35,537 bases of DNA from contig JAADVB010000203.1 in NCBI GenBank assembly GCA_023334545.1, forward strand, positions 1-35,537, given 5' to 3'. Shown here piece after piece: positions 10,427 to 20,512 of this stretch (its first letter is position 1; every line of letters starts with the position of its first letter). Position numbers and translations under genes: made by a program. The stretch is from Salisapilia sapeloensis. Lineage: Eukaryota; Oomycota; Peronosporomycetes; Peronosporales; Salisapiliaceae. Below the pieces are notes generated by a model. The model searched no databases and was not told the DNA's origin. It saw only the letters and a list, made by a program, of their open reading frames with translations.

Positions 10427-11744
10427 TTTACTATTTTCGGTGTGCGCAGGATGTAGGGTAGAAGGATTCGAAAATGGTGTCGACAGAATCGTCGAGTAGT
10501 TGAGCGATGGGTGATAAATTCTTTAGTGTCGAGGTTTTTACTTGATGCAACAAGTGTGCAGAATGGACTGTTTACGAGTGAATGAAAGCTTTCGACTAGC
10601 GTGCGTGCAAGTCGGCGCGCTTTCGCGGAGAAGTCTAGCGTGCTTGCGTTCAAGACGTCTGGCGCGTTTCGTTCGAGAAGCGGAGGACCAGACAGTTGGG
10701 CTGTCTGGTGTGTTTGCTTTGTTTCGAGTGCCGGCTTGTGCACTTGGAGGTGATTCTGAAAATGAACGTCTGAGCGGAAAAAGTCCCGAAGCTTGCCTTT
10801 GCCGGTCCTATTTTCCGTTGCTTTTTTTCGGCCAACCCTCCGAGTGGGACGCGCCAACATTGTAGGTTTTGTATGCGGAAGAAAATAGACGGAAGATTAG
10901 GCGCTCCATAAGGTCAACGCGTACGTCCATTGCGATACGAGTTGCCGATGCAATCGCTTCCTACAGGGCCGATGTTGCCCTTCATCGGCAACATTGCCCT
11001 TTGCGCGCGACATGTCTAGCACAGGATTTTTCTTTTACAGATGAGATGGAATGCTGACGGCTGCACCTGTATCTTTTGCTCGGCAACATCGGGATCCAGG
11101 TCCAAAAGGGAAGGAAACAGAGAAAAAGTTGAAGACATGTTCAATGCATGGAATAAGTAGCGGCGCGAGCAAGTAATGCGACCGCTAATGCCGCACAGCC
11201 GTTACTCATGTGCAGCATACCGTTCGTGACGGGTCACCAGTCGGATCCAAGTCGACAACAAGGAGGCAATGGCTGGCAGCTAGCGGAAACCGATTTGGAT
11301 TACTTTACAAAAAAGAAGCATATCATTTCCGAAGAGTTTCCCTTCATCCACAGCCGAGTCAATGCCGATGTTTCCTTTCGGAGAGAAAGCTCGGATCCGT
11401 GGGCTTCCGCATCCGAAGTTGCCCTAAGATTTTGACGCGCTCCAAGTTGAAGTGCCGGTGCCACTTTCTACCAACACTCCATCCACGGATCGCCAGTTTG
11501 TGACAATGCGCCAGCGACGTCAGAAGTGCACTCGAGGCATGAGGGGACGCCGTGACCAGACTATCCATCGCGAAACGCAGTAGTTCGCCAGTAAAGCACG
11601 CCAGCCACGGTAGAATAACGGTAGGAGGTAAGACGACAACACGATGCTCTCGAAAACTTGCTTTTCATTGCCTTCTTTCAAAAAGAAATTGCTGCACCAA
11701 GGGCAGTTAAAACGTCATGCCAAAATGCTACTACGAATATTTTG
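10427..11744. other. Gene-free stretch, about 1.3 kb, upstream of Pumilio
   Basis: Lies between the Pumilio start and the TPR gene stop. The half near Pumilio has a 163-codon frame (10369-10860, -) that overlaps Pumilio exon 1 in another frame and shows no domain; I read it as 5' leader. Frames on + at 11208-11503 overlap each other and match nothing. A cluster of short inverted repeats sits at 10941-11093. Confidence 0.5.
10941..11093. repeat. Cluster of four short inverted/direct repeats (core TCGGCAACAT)
   Basis: GTTGCCGATG at 10941-10950 is the exact inverse of CATCGGCAAC at 10983-10992. GCCGATGTTGCC at 10968-10979 is the near inverse (11 of 12) of GGCAACATCGGG at 11082-11093. ATGTTGCC and GGCAACAT at 10972-10994 can form a hairpin with 8-bp arms and a 7-base loop. 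This could be a transcription factor site cluster or a remnant element. Confidence 0.55.
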
Positions 11745-12557
11745 TTAACGTTGTCGCAAGGCAAACATCGTCACGGCGGCAACTCCGGCCAACACGGATG
11801 CCGTGGCCAGTGCCGCGCCTGAGCTGTACCAAGGCTCTGGTTTCTGTTCCTTGGGCTTTTCAAAGATGCCGCCCCAAGCTTGCTTTTCCTTTGAACGTTG
11901 CTGGTTTAGCAGCTGAGTCACCTGCTCCAGCAATTGCCGGCAAGCACTGTCTTTCGGACTTAGACGTACAGTCACGACCAAGTCCTGCTTGGCGTCAGCG
12001 TACCTGCCGAGCTTGAATCTTGCTTGGGCTCGACGGAATCGAGCTTTCGATGGCCATTCACGTAGCATCTGCGACTCCTTCACGCCCAGTCGTCCCATCC
12101 ACATCGCGACATTTCCGTCTTGATTCTCGCCAAGCACCTTTAAAATGCTTATAGCGTTTGTACAAGCTGTGTCGGCGTCCTGGTACGCATCGAGCTTGAG
12201 TTTGCACGCTCCGAGGTTCAAATGGCATCGGATCATCGTTTGCAGAATACTCGCCTTTTGCTTGTGTGTAGCATGGTCCTGGTCTACACGCTGCAAGTTG
12301 TTCAAAGCGCGGAGGTAGCTGTACACAGCTTCGTTCAACTCCTGCTTTTTAAATTGCCCGTTCCCAGTTTCCGTGAATTGAATCGCTTCGTCAATCATTT
12401 CATTCGCTGTCGGCTCTTTCGGTTTCTCTTCAACATACGTGACCGCAGACTTGTTCAAGTAGAAGACTGCCCATGAGCTCCGGACGACGTGCACGTCATC
12501 GTCACGAATCTCTTCGAGCTCACCTTCTCCAAACGGGGTAGTCACCTTCGTCGCCAT
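11745..12557 (-). CDS. Tail-anchored TPR protein
   Basis: Single-exon ORF of 270 residues. Residues about 5-42 form a small beta-rich unit (TPFGEGELEEIRDDDVHVV) of a type I have seen at the start of some protist proteins. Residues about 55-215 hold a TPR array of the FKBP/AIP kind: GNGQFKKQELNEAVYSYLRAL, then LNLGACKLKLDAYQDADTAC, then a repeat around AKQDL. After an acidic-basic linker, residues about 247-266 are a hydrophobic helix, with only a short RQR tail. That arrangement is a C-terminal membrane anchor; the basic tail suggests the mitochondrial or peroxisomal outer surface (inference). It resembles FKBP8 without a prolyl isomerase domain, so it may be an HSP90 or HSP70 co-chaperone. 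Start chosen at the first ATG, directly before the beta unit. Confidence 0.8.
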   Translation of the reverse strand: MATKVTTPFGEGELEEIRDDDVHVVRSSWAVFYLNKSAVTYVEEKPKEPTANEMIDEAIQFTETGNGQFKKQELNEAVYSYLRALNNLQRVDQDHATHKQKASILQTMIRCHLNLGACKLKLDAYQDADTACTNAISILKVLGENQDGNVAMWMGRLGVKESQMLREWPSKARFRRAQARFKLGRYADAKQDLVVTVRLSPKDSACRQLLEQVTQLLNQQRSKEKQAWGGIFEKPKEQKPEPWYSSGAALATASVLAGVAAVTMFALRQR

Positions 12558-12790
12558 GGACCTCTAAATTCCAAATCTCTGGGTAAGTAGCGCTGAAGTA
12601 GTTTTAATCTACATTTTGTGTGAGAAGTAGCGTTATTATCAGAAGTAGTCGATTATTAGTTGTCTACTTCCTCCTAGGAGCTAACTACTGTCCATTCAAC
12701 TAATGAGGTGAACTCCATAATCACAAACGGATGAATGTCATTGGAAAAAAGAGTATATTGTCATGCAAAAGTTTCTAAGAAGCCAAGGCG

Positions 12791-15709
12791 CTAATCCATG
12801 AATGGAGAGGCTGTACGGAGTTTCTTATCCGAGATCCAGATCCGTAGTTTCTCCAAATGCTCCCGTTCTTCTTCCACCGGTTCTTCCTCCTCTTCATCCG
12901 CAAAAGCATTGTAGTCCTCTTGTTCGTAAAATACATCACTAGGTACTTCCGACTTGTTGTCAATTAGCCATTCCACATGCACTTCAATATCCGTCCGATT
13001 CGACACAAGCGGAAGCAAGTTCGTCACGAACCGTTGTCTTCCGACCGACGTCAAGTTCGGGATCTCACATCCTCGCACTGTGATCTGGTTCGCAGGTGTG
13101 CCTCCAATGATCGCACCAATCCACTCGCCGAGGTACTCGAGCTTGTCCGGTCGATCCTTGCACACGTCCATCCGGAGCGATTGCATCAGCTCTGGCGTAA
13201 ACGACTTGCATTTTTGCCGGATCTTGTACTCGGCTGTAGCTTCTTGCATGGCCAGCATCGCTTCCGATCCTTCCATGCCATGAGCGCCACTCTCATAGCA
13301 AGAGTTACAGAGCGTTGTGTCGGAGCACGAACTGCACGTCCACAGCGCTCCGGTGATGGGAGACATGCCACAGGACGAGCACTCGGAGTCTTCATGCACA
13401 AATGTCTTCCGGCGACGAAGCGCCGAGCCGAGGACGCTCGAGCCAAAGGACACGGCGGAACTGAGTCGACGGTAGAGTCCAGTCGGCGCCTCCGACTCGC
13501 TCGACGCATCACTACTACGTGTATAGCTATCATGCCTGTCTTCTGCCTGTCGGAGGAAGACCATGTTGCGAGGCGACTTGGCTGACGCGATGATCTCCTG
13601 GACTTGCGGCTCCGGCATATGTGGCTCGATGCGCGTGCCGTTAACGCTCACGAGGATGTCACCAACGACGACACCGGCACGGAAGGCAGGGCTGTGCCGG
13701 TCGACTTTGGCTACTTGGACAGACAGCTCGTCGTTGTCCAAGACCACCTTTACGAACATCCCGAGCTTGGGTTCCGCAAACGCGACGGAGAACGTGTGCT
13801 CCGACGCAGATGAACGACGAGTGCTGGCGGCACTAGCCGAGGTACGACGCTGGCTGCCGGTAGCAGCGTCACTCACAAACTTGGGTGGAGACGACCGGAC
13901 ACTGACGCGACGGATGCCATGGAGCTGACGAGAGCTCCACGGGTCTTTCGGGTTGCTAGGACCGATGAAGCGGTGGGAAGAAAAGTAGTCGTCTTCGTCT
14001 TCATCATCATAGTCCAAGTCCTCTTTACCTCCGTCATGCAGTGGCGTGCCTAGTTCCGACGCGTACTCGTCCTCTTCCACTTCCGATACGGGACTGACTT
14101 CCTGGTCCACTTCTTGCACAATCACTTTGGGTGAAGAAAGTTGACTGTCTCCTGATTCCATGCTGCTACGACGATCCGAGTGGTAGGAGCTGATGGAGCT
14201 CTGGTCATCTAGCATGGCTTCGAAACCATTTGGAGGAGAGCCTTGGGGAACGTAGGTGTCCATCTTGCCTGATTGGTTGCTCGAGCGTGGACTTGTACTG
14301 CAGTAAGAGCTATATTCATCTTCCTCGTCCAAAGATACAGACGGCGGATCTGCGATGGGAATGTGCTCACTAAACGACAGACCTGCATCCATGTACGAAT
14401 CTTGCGTCTTTAGAGGAGGAGAGGCCTTGTACGAAGGAGTCTCTTTCTCCAGTTCAAACGTGTCTGGCTCAAAGCTAGGAGAGTTGTCGCTCGCACTGGA
14501 TGCCGTCATGGATACGACCGGACTGAGTCCCATCGAATCGGAGGTGTTTGATGCTTCTGCAACGACACTGGATACAGTGCCAGGTGCACTTGGGATAGGC
14601 TCCGTCGACTCGAACGTAGATGGCTTATGGAAACCAAGCACTTCAGAGACATTCGCATACATGCTCAACGACATGGACACTTGCGTAGTGTCAGTAGATG
14701 TCGCTTCATGTACGTTTAGAATAGGCTCTATTGACTCCGGTACAGTCGTTTCTTCAGTAATCTCCTCAACTGCGTCACTAGATTCCACTGCCGGCTGGAC
14801 TGGACTAGGCTCGGTAGGTTCAGATATAGTAGTCACTTCAGTAGTGACATTGGATGCCGCTTCGGGTACGTTCGCGGTAGGCTCCGATGACTCAGACGCA
14901 GATGACTTGTGGAATCCGAGCACTTCAGAGACGCTCGCATACATGCTTAACGACATAGACACTTTGTTAGCGTCAGTAGATACTGCTTCCTGTATGTCTA
15001 GGTCAGGCTTTGTAGGTTCCGATACAGCAGTCTCTTCCGTAATATCCGCAGTCGTGTGGATAGATTCCACTGCTGACTCGACTGAAGACTCCGTCGATCC
15101 AGAGGGAGGAGTGGAGTCAGCGACGACACTGGGTGTCGATTTCGGTGCGACGGGCGTGGATTCAGTAGCTTCAGACATGGTAGATGCCTGCTGGAAACCC
15201 AGGACTTGAGCAACATTGGTGTACATGCCTGCGTACGAAAAGATCTTGTTTTCTTCCTGCACTGAGGGGACGGGAGTGGACCTAGGTACAGGTCGCTCGT
15301 TCGAATGTATGGCGTCAGCAGACTCTTCGTGAGCGGATAGTGGCGTGTGATCCTTAAAGCCTAGGACACGTACGACAGACTTGTACATGACAGACTCGTT
15401 AAGAGAGGACATTGGAGGTACCGACGAACCGGGTTGTGCCTTGGCAACGTCCTGTTCGACTGCGTCTGAAGCGTGAACGGAGTTCGAAGGGTACATGTCG
15501 TTTGTACCGGACGGATTTTTAATGGCAGCTTTACTGACGCCACTCGGCTCCTGTGCGTCCTCTGCACATCGGGGGGACTTGCTACCCAGCGCCTTATCCG
15601 AAGCGACCGATCCGATGTGTCCTCCGAACATCTCTGCCATCTTCCGAATCGAGGGATTAATCGTATGCGTGGCTTCCACCTCAGGCGTGCCGGACGATGG
15701 ACTCTCCAT
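12791..15709 (-). CDS. Large PDZ + ZZ zinc-finger protein with VLGF-motif repeats
   Basis: Single-exon ORF of 972 residues. Four copies of an MYxxVxxVLGF motif stand at residues 108-118, 162-172, 256-266 and 350-360; the last two lie in a 94-residue tandem duplication. Residues about 400-630 are Ser/Glu/Asp-rich and disordered. A PDZ domain lies at about 637-720, its carboxylate loop reading KLGMFV. A ZZ-like finger follows at about 777-813 with CxxC, CxxC, CxxC and one later His; the usual HxH pair is not complete. Beyond this is a helical conserved-looking region (about 830-960) with a Glu-rich run. The N-terminal segment IRKMAEMFGG may be another short motif. No family name fits the whole. 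Known roles of the parts suggest a scaffold: PDZ binds C-terminal peptides, ZZ binds peptides or ubiquitin-pathway partners. No transmembrane helix is seen, so it is probably cytoplasmic. Confidence 0.8.
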   Translation of the reverse strand: MESPSSGTPEVEATHTINPSIRKMAEMFGGHIGSVASDKALGSKSPRCAEDAQEPSGVSKAAIKNPSGTNDMYPSNSVHASDAVEQDVAKAQPGSSVPPMSSLNESVMYKSVVRVLGFKDHTPLSAHEESADAIHSNERPVPRSTPVPSVQEENKIFSYAGMYTNVAQVLGFQQASTMSEATESTPVAPKSTPSVVADSTPPSGSTESSVESAVESIHTTADITEETAVSEPTKPDLDIQEAVSTDANKVSMSLSMYASVSEVLGFHKSSASESSEPTANVPEAASNVTTEVTTISEPTEPSPVQPAVESSDAVEEITEETTVPESIEPILNVHEATSTDTTQVSMSLSMYANVSEVLGFHKPSTFESTEPIPSAPGTVSSVVAEASNTSDSMGLSPVVSMTASSASDNSPSFEPDTFELEKETPSYKASPPLKTQDSYMDAGLSFSEHIPIADPPSVSLDEEDEYSSYCSTSPRSSNQSGKMDTYVPQGSPPNGFEAMLDDQSSISSYHSDRRSSMESGDSQLSSPKVIVQEVDQEVSPVSEVEEDEYASELGTPLHDGGKEDLDYDDEDEDDYFSSHRFIGPSNPKDPWSSRQLHGIRRVSVRSSPPKFVSDAATGSQRRTSASAASTRRSSASEHTFSVAFAEPKLGMFVKVVLDNDELSVQVAKVDRHSPAFRAGVVVGDILVSVNGTRIEPHMPEPQVQEIIASAKSPRNMVFLRQAEDRHDSYTRSSDASSESEAPTGLYRRLSSAVSFGSSVLGSALRRRKTFVHEDSECSSCGMSPITGALWTCSSCSDTTLCNSCYESGAHGMEGSEAMLAMQEATAEYKIRQKCKSFTPELMQSLRMDVCKDRPDKLEYLGEWIGAIIGGTPANQITVRGCEIPNLTSVGRQRFVTNLLPLVSNRTDIEVHVEWLIDNKSEVPSDVFYEQEDYNAFADEEEEEPVEEEREHLEKLRIWISDKKLRTASPFMD
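14480..15043 (-). repeat. Tandem duplication inside the PDZ/ZZ gene
   Basis: Two units of 282 bp (15043-14762 and 14761-14480), encoding residues 223-316 and 317-410. Both contain ITEET, then VSMSLSMYA(S/N)VSEVLGFHK at the same offset. The units are diverged outside the motif, so the copy is old and the motif has been retained. Confidence 0.75.
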
Positions 15710-16181
15710 ACTCGATCTAGCTAGTTGCGACAGGGGAAGGTGGGGGTGATATGGGTAGCCACGACGCGATGTTGAGATGATCTTAGGGCCACTTCAGACA
15801 GGATGGGGTACTTTGTTCTTATACACGCCCCTCTTCTTTTCTTCGTCTCTTGCAAAACAGATTGCAGATCTTTTCGACAACATGACCGCGACAGCAGAGA
15901 GAAGCACGTGCAAGAATCTTCTTGGCGAAACGTGCATTGCCAGTAGGAAAAAAAAGATTCTTTTCTTTCGTACTGGACGCTCTGATTCGTTGAAAATACA
16001 ACATACAAAAACCAAGTACACTGCCATCAGCTGACTTGAACAAGCTGCGTACTCGTCTACTTCACGCCCAACAAGTCTAGGTATATCAACAAAATGAACG
16101 AGACGAGTGCCACTGATCCAGTAACCTCGTTCTAGCTTGTATTGTCTCGATTCAATAATGAAAGTGGTAAAAATGCCCGTG
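15710..16181. other. Intergenic interval
   Basis: 472 bp between two genes on the minus strand, holding the promoter of the PDZ/ZZ gene and the 3' UTR of the next one. Frames here are short shadows or chance; nothing recognised. Confidence 0.5.
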
Positions 16182-17893
16182 TCACGTCGACCCGGCCACA
16201 TCGGCTGTGCTGTTGGCCGACGTGAAGACGGATGGGAGTGCTCTATCTGTATTCGAACTGCTCGTCGAAATCGCATCAAACGGGTCATTCTGAAACAACG
16301 GGTTGCCCGAAGCTTGATTGCCTCCTTGCCCACGCGGATGCAAATACGAAGGCTGAGGGCCATAGTAAGCGGACGGGTGCATGCTCGCCACTTGCCGTCC
16401 AAACGCTGCAAGTGACGAAGATGAACTGGACGGTAGCGTCGAGTAGTTATTCGGATAATACGTTCCCCAGCCTCTTGTTTCTTGATTAGTACCACCAAAC
16501 TTGCTGTCTGGTCGGTGCAAAGACGACGATAGTTCGTTCATCTGACTGTCCATGAGACTGTCCAAGGCGCCAGTTTTCTCTGGACGCTGTCGCTTCTGCT
16601 CTGTCGCTTTCACTGTCTCATGGGCATTATTATCCTCCGGTTCACTCCTTTTCGACGGTGTTTCCGCCGGCTCGTGAGGAGGAAACGTCTCGTCCAGACC
16701 GATGGACGACGTGACATCCACAACGGACGCCATATCCGACTCGGCCACAAGAGATTCCGTGTACTGCGTCAATTGAGCCAATTGCGACCGCAGTTCTTCG
16801 TTCACACTCATCTCCTGCTCCAATCGCGTCGTGAGCTTCCTGTTACGTTCTCGAACTTGGTCGTAATTGCGCATCAGGTCCGAGTACTTTTGCTCTAATT
16901 CGGCATACGCGTTCTGTAGTCGCACAGACTTGTCTTCACGCGTGTGACCACCAGCCTGTTGTTCACTCGAGGCAGTCAGATCGGAGACACTGAGCTCACT
17001 CAAGCCAGAAGGAGACAGAGACGACAAAGTCGATCCGGTCTGGCACAACGCCTCAATGTACCGCGCGTTCGTCGACACCATGCCATCGAGCAAAGACTTC
17101 ATCTGTGCGCTTTCTCGCTGGAGGAAAAGAAGTTGGCGGTCAAAGACACTCAGATCCACGCGATGGGTCTGGTTCGAGGGAGACGGAAGTGGCTCCGGAC
17201 GACGGTGCTTGTCAGATTCACCTGCAGGCGACTCGCGTGGTCTGTCCATACCTGCGAGACTGTTGGCACTCCGGAAACTCGATCGTCGACGTAGCGTCGT
17301 GCGTCGAATCGGTGGTGGCGGTGGGATCTCAGTCGTAGTCGGTGTAGACGCTTCCTCCATATTCGAAGACAAGTCGGTGATCATGAATCTTCCTCGCTTT
17401 TCCGTTCTTCTCCTACATTTTCATTAGTTCAAGTTATGGAGTAAAAGGTGTGTGGGGCTTACTTGATCGTGCTATCCGAAGCTTCCGTTTTGGTCGAGTG
17501 TGCTTCCGGCGGAGGACTTGTCTGCGGTGAAAAGGATTCATCATCAGGCACGTCCGTTACGACGAATTTACGAGGACGCCGTTGTCGACGACCTCGGACG
17601 GCTGAATTGGTTAAAGACGTCGTCGGTCGATCACGAGAGGTGAGCGCAGGGGATTGCGTGGGATGGGACGGCGTCGCCATGGCCGAGAGTGCAGGCGAGG
17701 AAGCCGAATTCAGCTCGTGCCCAATAAATGCACTACGCAGTGTACCTGCTCGAGCTCGTGCAACGTCCTCGTTGAACTGTGGTCGTATATCCTCTAAACT
17801 ATGCCGCATTTCGGATGCCATGTCGTCGCCGCTCGACTGCATCGAAGGATCGTCCTGAGGCATCGTCTCCCTTCCGTTCGCTACCTCGCTCAT
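16182..17893 (-). CDS. Unrecognised coiled-coil protein (two exons)
   Basis: Exon 1 17893-17463 and exon 2 17412-16182, joined after two bases of a Lys codon, give about 553 residues. The join bridges two open frames separated by a 49-bp intron with GTAAGC donor. The N-terminal third is disordered with a basic patch (RGRRQRRPRK) at about 115-125. Pro and Arg runs (IPPPPPIRR) follow at about 173-181. Residues about 305-369 form a strong heptad coiled coil. The C-terminal part is rich in Ser, Gly, Tyr and Pro, and close to the end is NPLFQNDPF (about 514-522), which resembles the NPF/DPF peptides that bind endocytic adaptors. I do not recognise a family. It is not a classical bZIP: the basic patch is far from the coil. 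Possibly a trafficking or transcription adaptor, both guesses. Confidence 0.65.
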
Positions 17894-18673
17894 GATGGAT
17901 GAAAGAATAAGGGATCAAACCGACACGATCAAAAGGAAACTGCCTCTAGTGCTAGCAACAAGGTATAAGCTGGCCGCTGAGAGTGGAAGAGACTGGTACA
18001 GGCGGTGGAGGCTGCACTCGAGACAATATTCGTTTTGGTGTCCGCTTACACTTGCCTTCAGTATAGAACGTGAGTGCCATTCGAGTACCGTTCTACGAGC
18101 AGACGAGCCAGTGTATCTGGGTATTTCCGCCAATCCACGTATACTATCTGAATAATTTTTGGCCAATGATATAGACTGGAGGACATTTGAATGGTTGGCG
18201 CACGGGTTGGCGGCTCGGTAGCTTCTGCTCCATTCCCGAATTTACATCGTCGATACGACTTCTTTATTTATAGACCCGACTGGATTCGTGAGCGACCCTT
18301 CTTTCACAGTGGGGGTCCGCGAGTCGTGCTATCTCGCCCCGATCGTCTGTTTAGTAGCTCTGCTTTCGGGTGGAATCTACTGGACTCGGACACCTTTGTG
18401 AGGGATAAGCGATGCAAACAGTCGAATAGTAACGTCTCGGTGTCGAGCAGCGGACCGCGCTTTCGGGCTGCTGGAAAGCTGCTCCACTGATTGATGGCTT
18501 CATATTCCACGTCTCGTCTTATGTCACTTCGACCATGATAGTCGAGACTAACCATGGGCAAACATCTATTCTTGTAGACTAGCTAATCTTTAAATAGTAC
18601 TTTTATTTTCTTGTAAAGTGGATGTTCGTTTGAATCGTTGCGTATTGATCTAGAGTTGGGATAATTCGCTGGT
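17894..18673. other. Divergent intergenic interval
   Basis: 780 bp between the coiled-coil gene (-) and an ankyrin gene (+). A 99-codon frame at 18191-18490 (+) shows no domain. No RNA gene or repeat noticed; presumably promoters for both sides. Confidence 0.5.
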
Positions 18674-19668
18674 ATGGGTGTGTTTGGCAGTCGTGAGTTT
18701 CGGAAAGAGGATAGAATGCTAGAGCAGAATGGGCTCTTTGTTCGTCACGCTATGCTTGGAGAATTGGAAAGTGTTCAGACAATGGTCAAGAAGAAGCAAG
18801 TCAAAGTCGATGCGCAAGACGTACTTCACTTCTTTCTAGGTTCAACTTTCGTCTGCTTACATGTCGAATAGCGATTTGGCATGACTGCTTTGCATTGGGG
18901 TACACATTTTCTATCACGAATATCATTCGACATAACTCTATACGGCCTCTAGCTGCATATACTGGGAAGATGGCAGTTGTCGAAGAGCTGTTGCGTATGG
19001 GCGCATCGCCGTCGGTGCATGATGAAAATGGGCGCAATGCTCTTCATCATGCCTGTCGTAAAGACCACGTCGAGATGGTTCGCTACCTCGTCACGGTCGT
19101 TGGCATTGACATCAATAGTACTAGCGAAAATAAAGAGACACCACTGCACAAAGCTGGTTCGTATCCCCTCCTATTTTATATCCATGAATTATTCACATCG
19201 AAATAGTTCGAGGTCGATGCATCAAGACAGTCGAAGTGCTTTTGCAACTCGGTGCCAATCCAAGCCTTCGAAACGACGTACAGACGTTTATCGTAGCACC
19301 AGTATTGATCCTAACCTTTCGATAGGTGAATCGGACACCTCTCGAGGAAACGAAATTCGCACTCGAAGCTAATCAAGTACGGTAATTAAACACTAGCGTA
19401 GTACATATCTTACTAGCATGCACAGGAAGCGGCAAAAGATCACTCCAATAACGAGAAAAAATGCTGGATGCCTGAGACTCCGACGCAACGAAGTCCATCG
19501 AGCAAAACTTTCATCGTTTCCATGTCCGAGAATAACTCCATGACCAACAAAGTTACTTTCCAAAGCGCTGGCAAGCGAGTGATCATGGCTTTGCGTGTGA
19601 ACAAAGTGCTATCGGGGAAAGAAAAGCTCGAGATCATCCAACGGCAACTCGAAAAGCATGCAACGTGA
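18674..19668 (+). CDS. Small ankyrin-repeat protein (six exons)
   Basis: Exons 18674-18820, 18872-18899, 18953-19156, 19207-19277, 19326-19376 and 19426-19668 give 247 residues. Every intron is 48-53 bp. The joined protein has about four ankyrin repeats: an initial helix pair, then RFGMTALHWAAYTGKMAVVE, then GRNALHHACRKDHVEMVRYL, then KETPLHKAVRGRCIKTVEVL and a degenerate last one starting NRTPLEETKFALE. The fit of each join to the repeat pattern (for example W-AAYTG across an intron, LHKA-VRGRC across another) is strong support for the exon map. The C-terminal 80 residues are basic and Ser/Thr-rich with no family seen. The N-terminus begins MGVFGSRE, a possible N-myristoylation signal (Gly2, Ser6). 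It lies 48 bp from the convergent RPS10 gene. Likely a protein-binding adaptor; partner unknown. Confidence 0.8.
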
Positions 19669-19716
19669 TTGAGAAACGCCCGAAGGAAGTATATTCAGGA
19701 CCTTGGCAGACTAACT

Positions 19717-20211
19717 TTACTGCTGCGCCTCACGACGGTATCCATCCTGGCCACCACGACGCTAAAGAGAGTAATTTAGTACATGGAACGAGTAGCTAAG
19801 AGAGATAACAATAAAACGTACGAATTCGGGGTTGAAGTCGCCAGACGGACCCATGTTCTTGTCCTTGTCGAAGCGGCCGCGGCCGAATCCACCAGCCGAC
19901 GGCGGCTGCGGACGGGCAGGGCGAGCAGCCTGCTTCTTGAGCGTCGCCGGGACGATCTCAGCCGGCAGGTGCAAGTACTCGCGGAGGAACTCAATACCTT
20001 CGTTGGTCAAGTACCAGTAGTAGTACTGCCAGTTGAAGGTCTCCTTGACGTAGCCGCGGGACTTGAAGGACTGCATGAGCTTGATCACCTGGAGGTTCGG
20101 GACCTCAACGGCGTCGTGCTTGGGCAGCGAAAAGTCCTTCTTCGCGACCATGACACCTTCCTTGAAAAGGTAGGAGTAGACGGCAATACGGTTCTTCTTC
20201 GGGACGAGCAT
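19717..20211 (-). CDS. RPS10: Small ribosomal subunit protein eS10
   Basis: Exon 1 20211-19822 and exon 2 19761-19717, joined in phase 0 with a 60-bp intron, give 144 residues. The first hundred residues are the S10 winged-helix domain: start [19 protein letters not shown], then [21 protein letters not shown], the aromatic run [20 protein letters not shown], and [13 protein letters not shown]. The tail is Arg/Gly-rich, and the short second exon adds [14 protein letters not shown], the usual eS10 ending. Without it the protein would run on into intron sequence. It is a cytosolic 40S component near the mRNA entry and ribosome-stalling site. Length and sequence are typical. It is head-to-head with the carrier gene, sharing a 301-bp promoter region. 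Confidence 0.97.
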
Positions 20212-20512
20212 GGTAAATAGGAAAGCTTGCCGGCGGGCGGATCTCCACTTGTGACTTGTAAGTCTTGTGACCTCCTTTCAGTCGTGCTGTTTGGCTCGGT
20301 TTGAGGCCAACCATTCCACCATAGTCAGAGCAAGTTTAGTCTGATTCGGACGGTAATCTAGAAGAATCAGATTCTCTTTTTCTTTCGCGAGGGTACAATA
20401 TCGAGCTATTTGAACACGAGATCTCGTTTTATTTGATTAGACGACTCGAGTACGCTTCAAGTCGATACTTTGAACACTTGACCATTCTATTGACAAGGTG
20501 CTACATAAAGAG
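20212..20512. promoter_or_regulatory. Shared divergent promoter region, RPS10 / carrier
   Basis: 301 bp between two head-to-head starts. On the + side GACCATTCTATTGAC at about 20480-20494 resembles the oomycete Inr (consensus around TCATTYYNCAWTTT) some 20-30 bases before the carrier ATG. I saw no comparable element on the RPS10 side. Confidence 0.4.

Noticed and set aside
10369-10860. 163-codon minus frame upstream of Pumilio
   Set aside because: Overlaps Pumilio exon 1 in a different frame and shows no family; probably leader sequence.
14355-15209. 284-codon + strand frame with Asp/Ser/Val repeats
   Set aside because: Antisense shadow of the repetitive, Ser/Glu/Thr-rich part of the PDZ/ZZ gene; its repeats mirror the coding duplication.
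15794-16498. 234-codon minus frame
   Set aside because: Overlaps the end of the coiled-coil gene in another frame, with no domain; the coiled-coil frame has the better composition.
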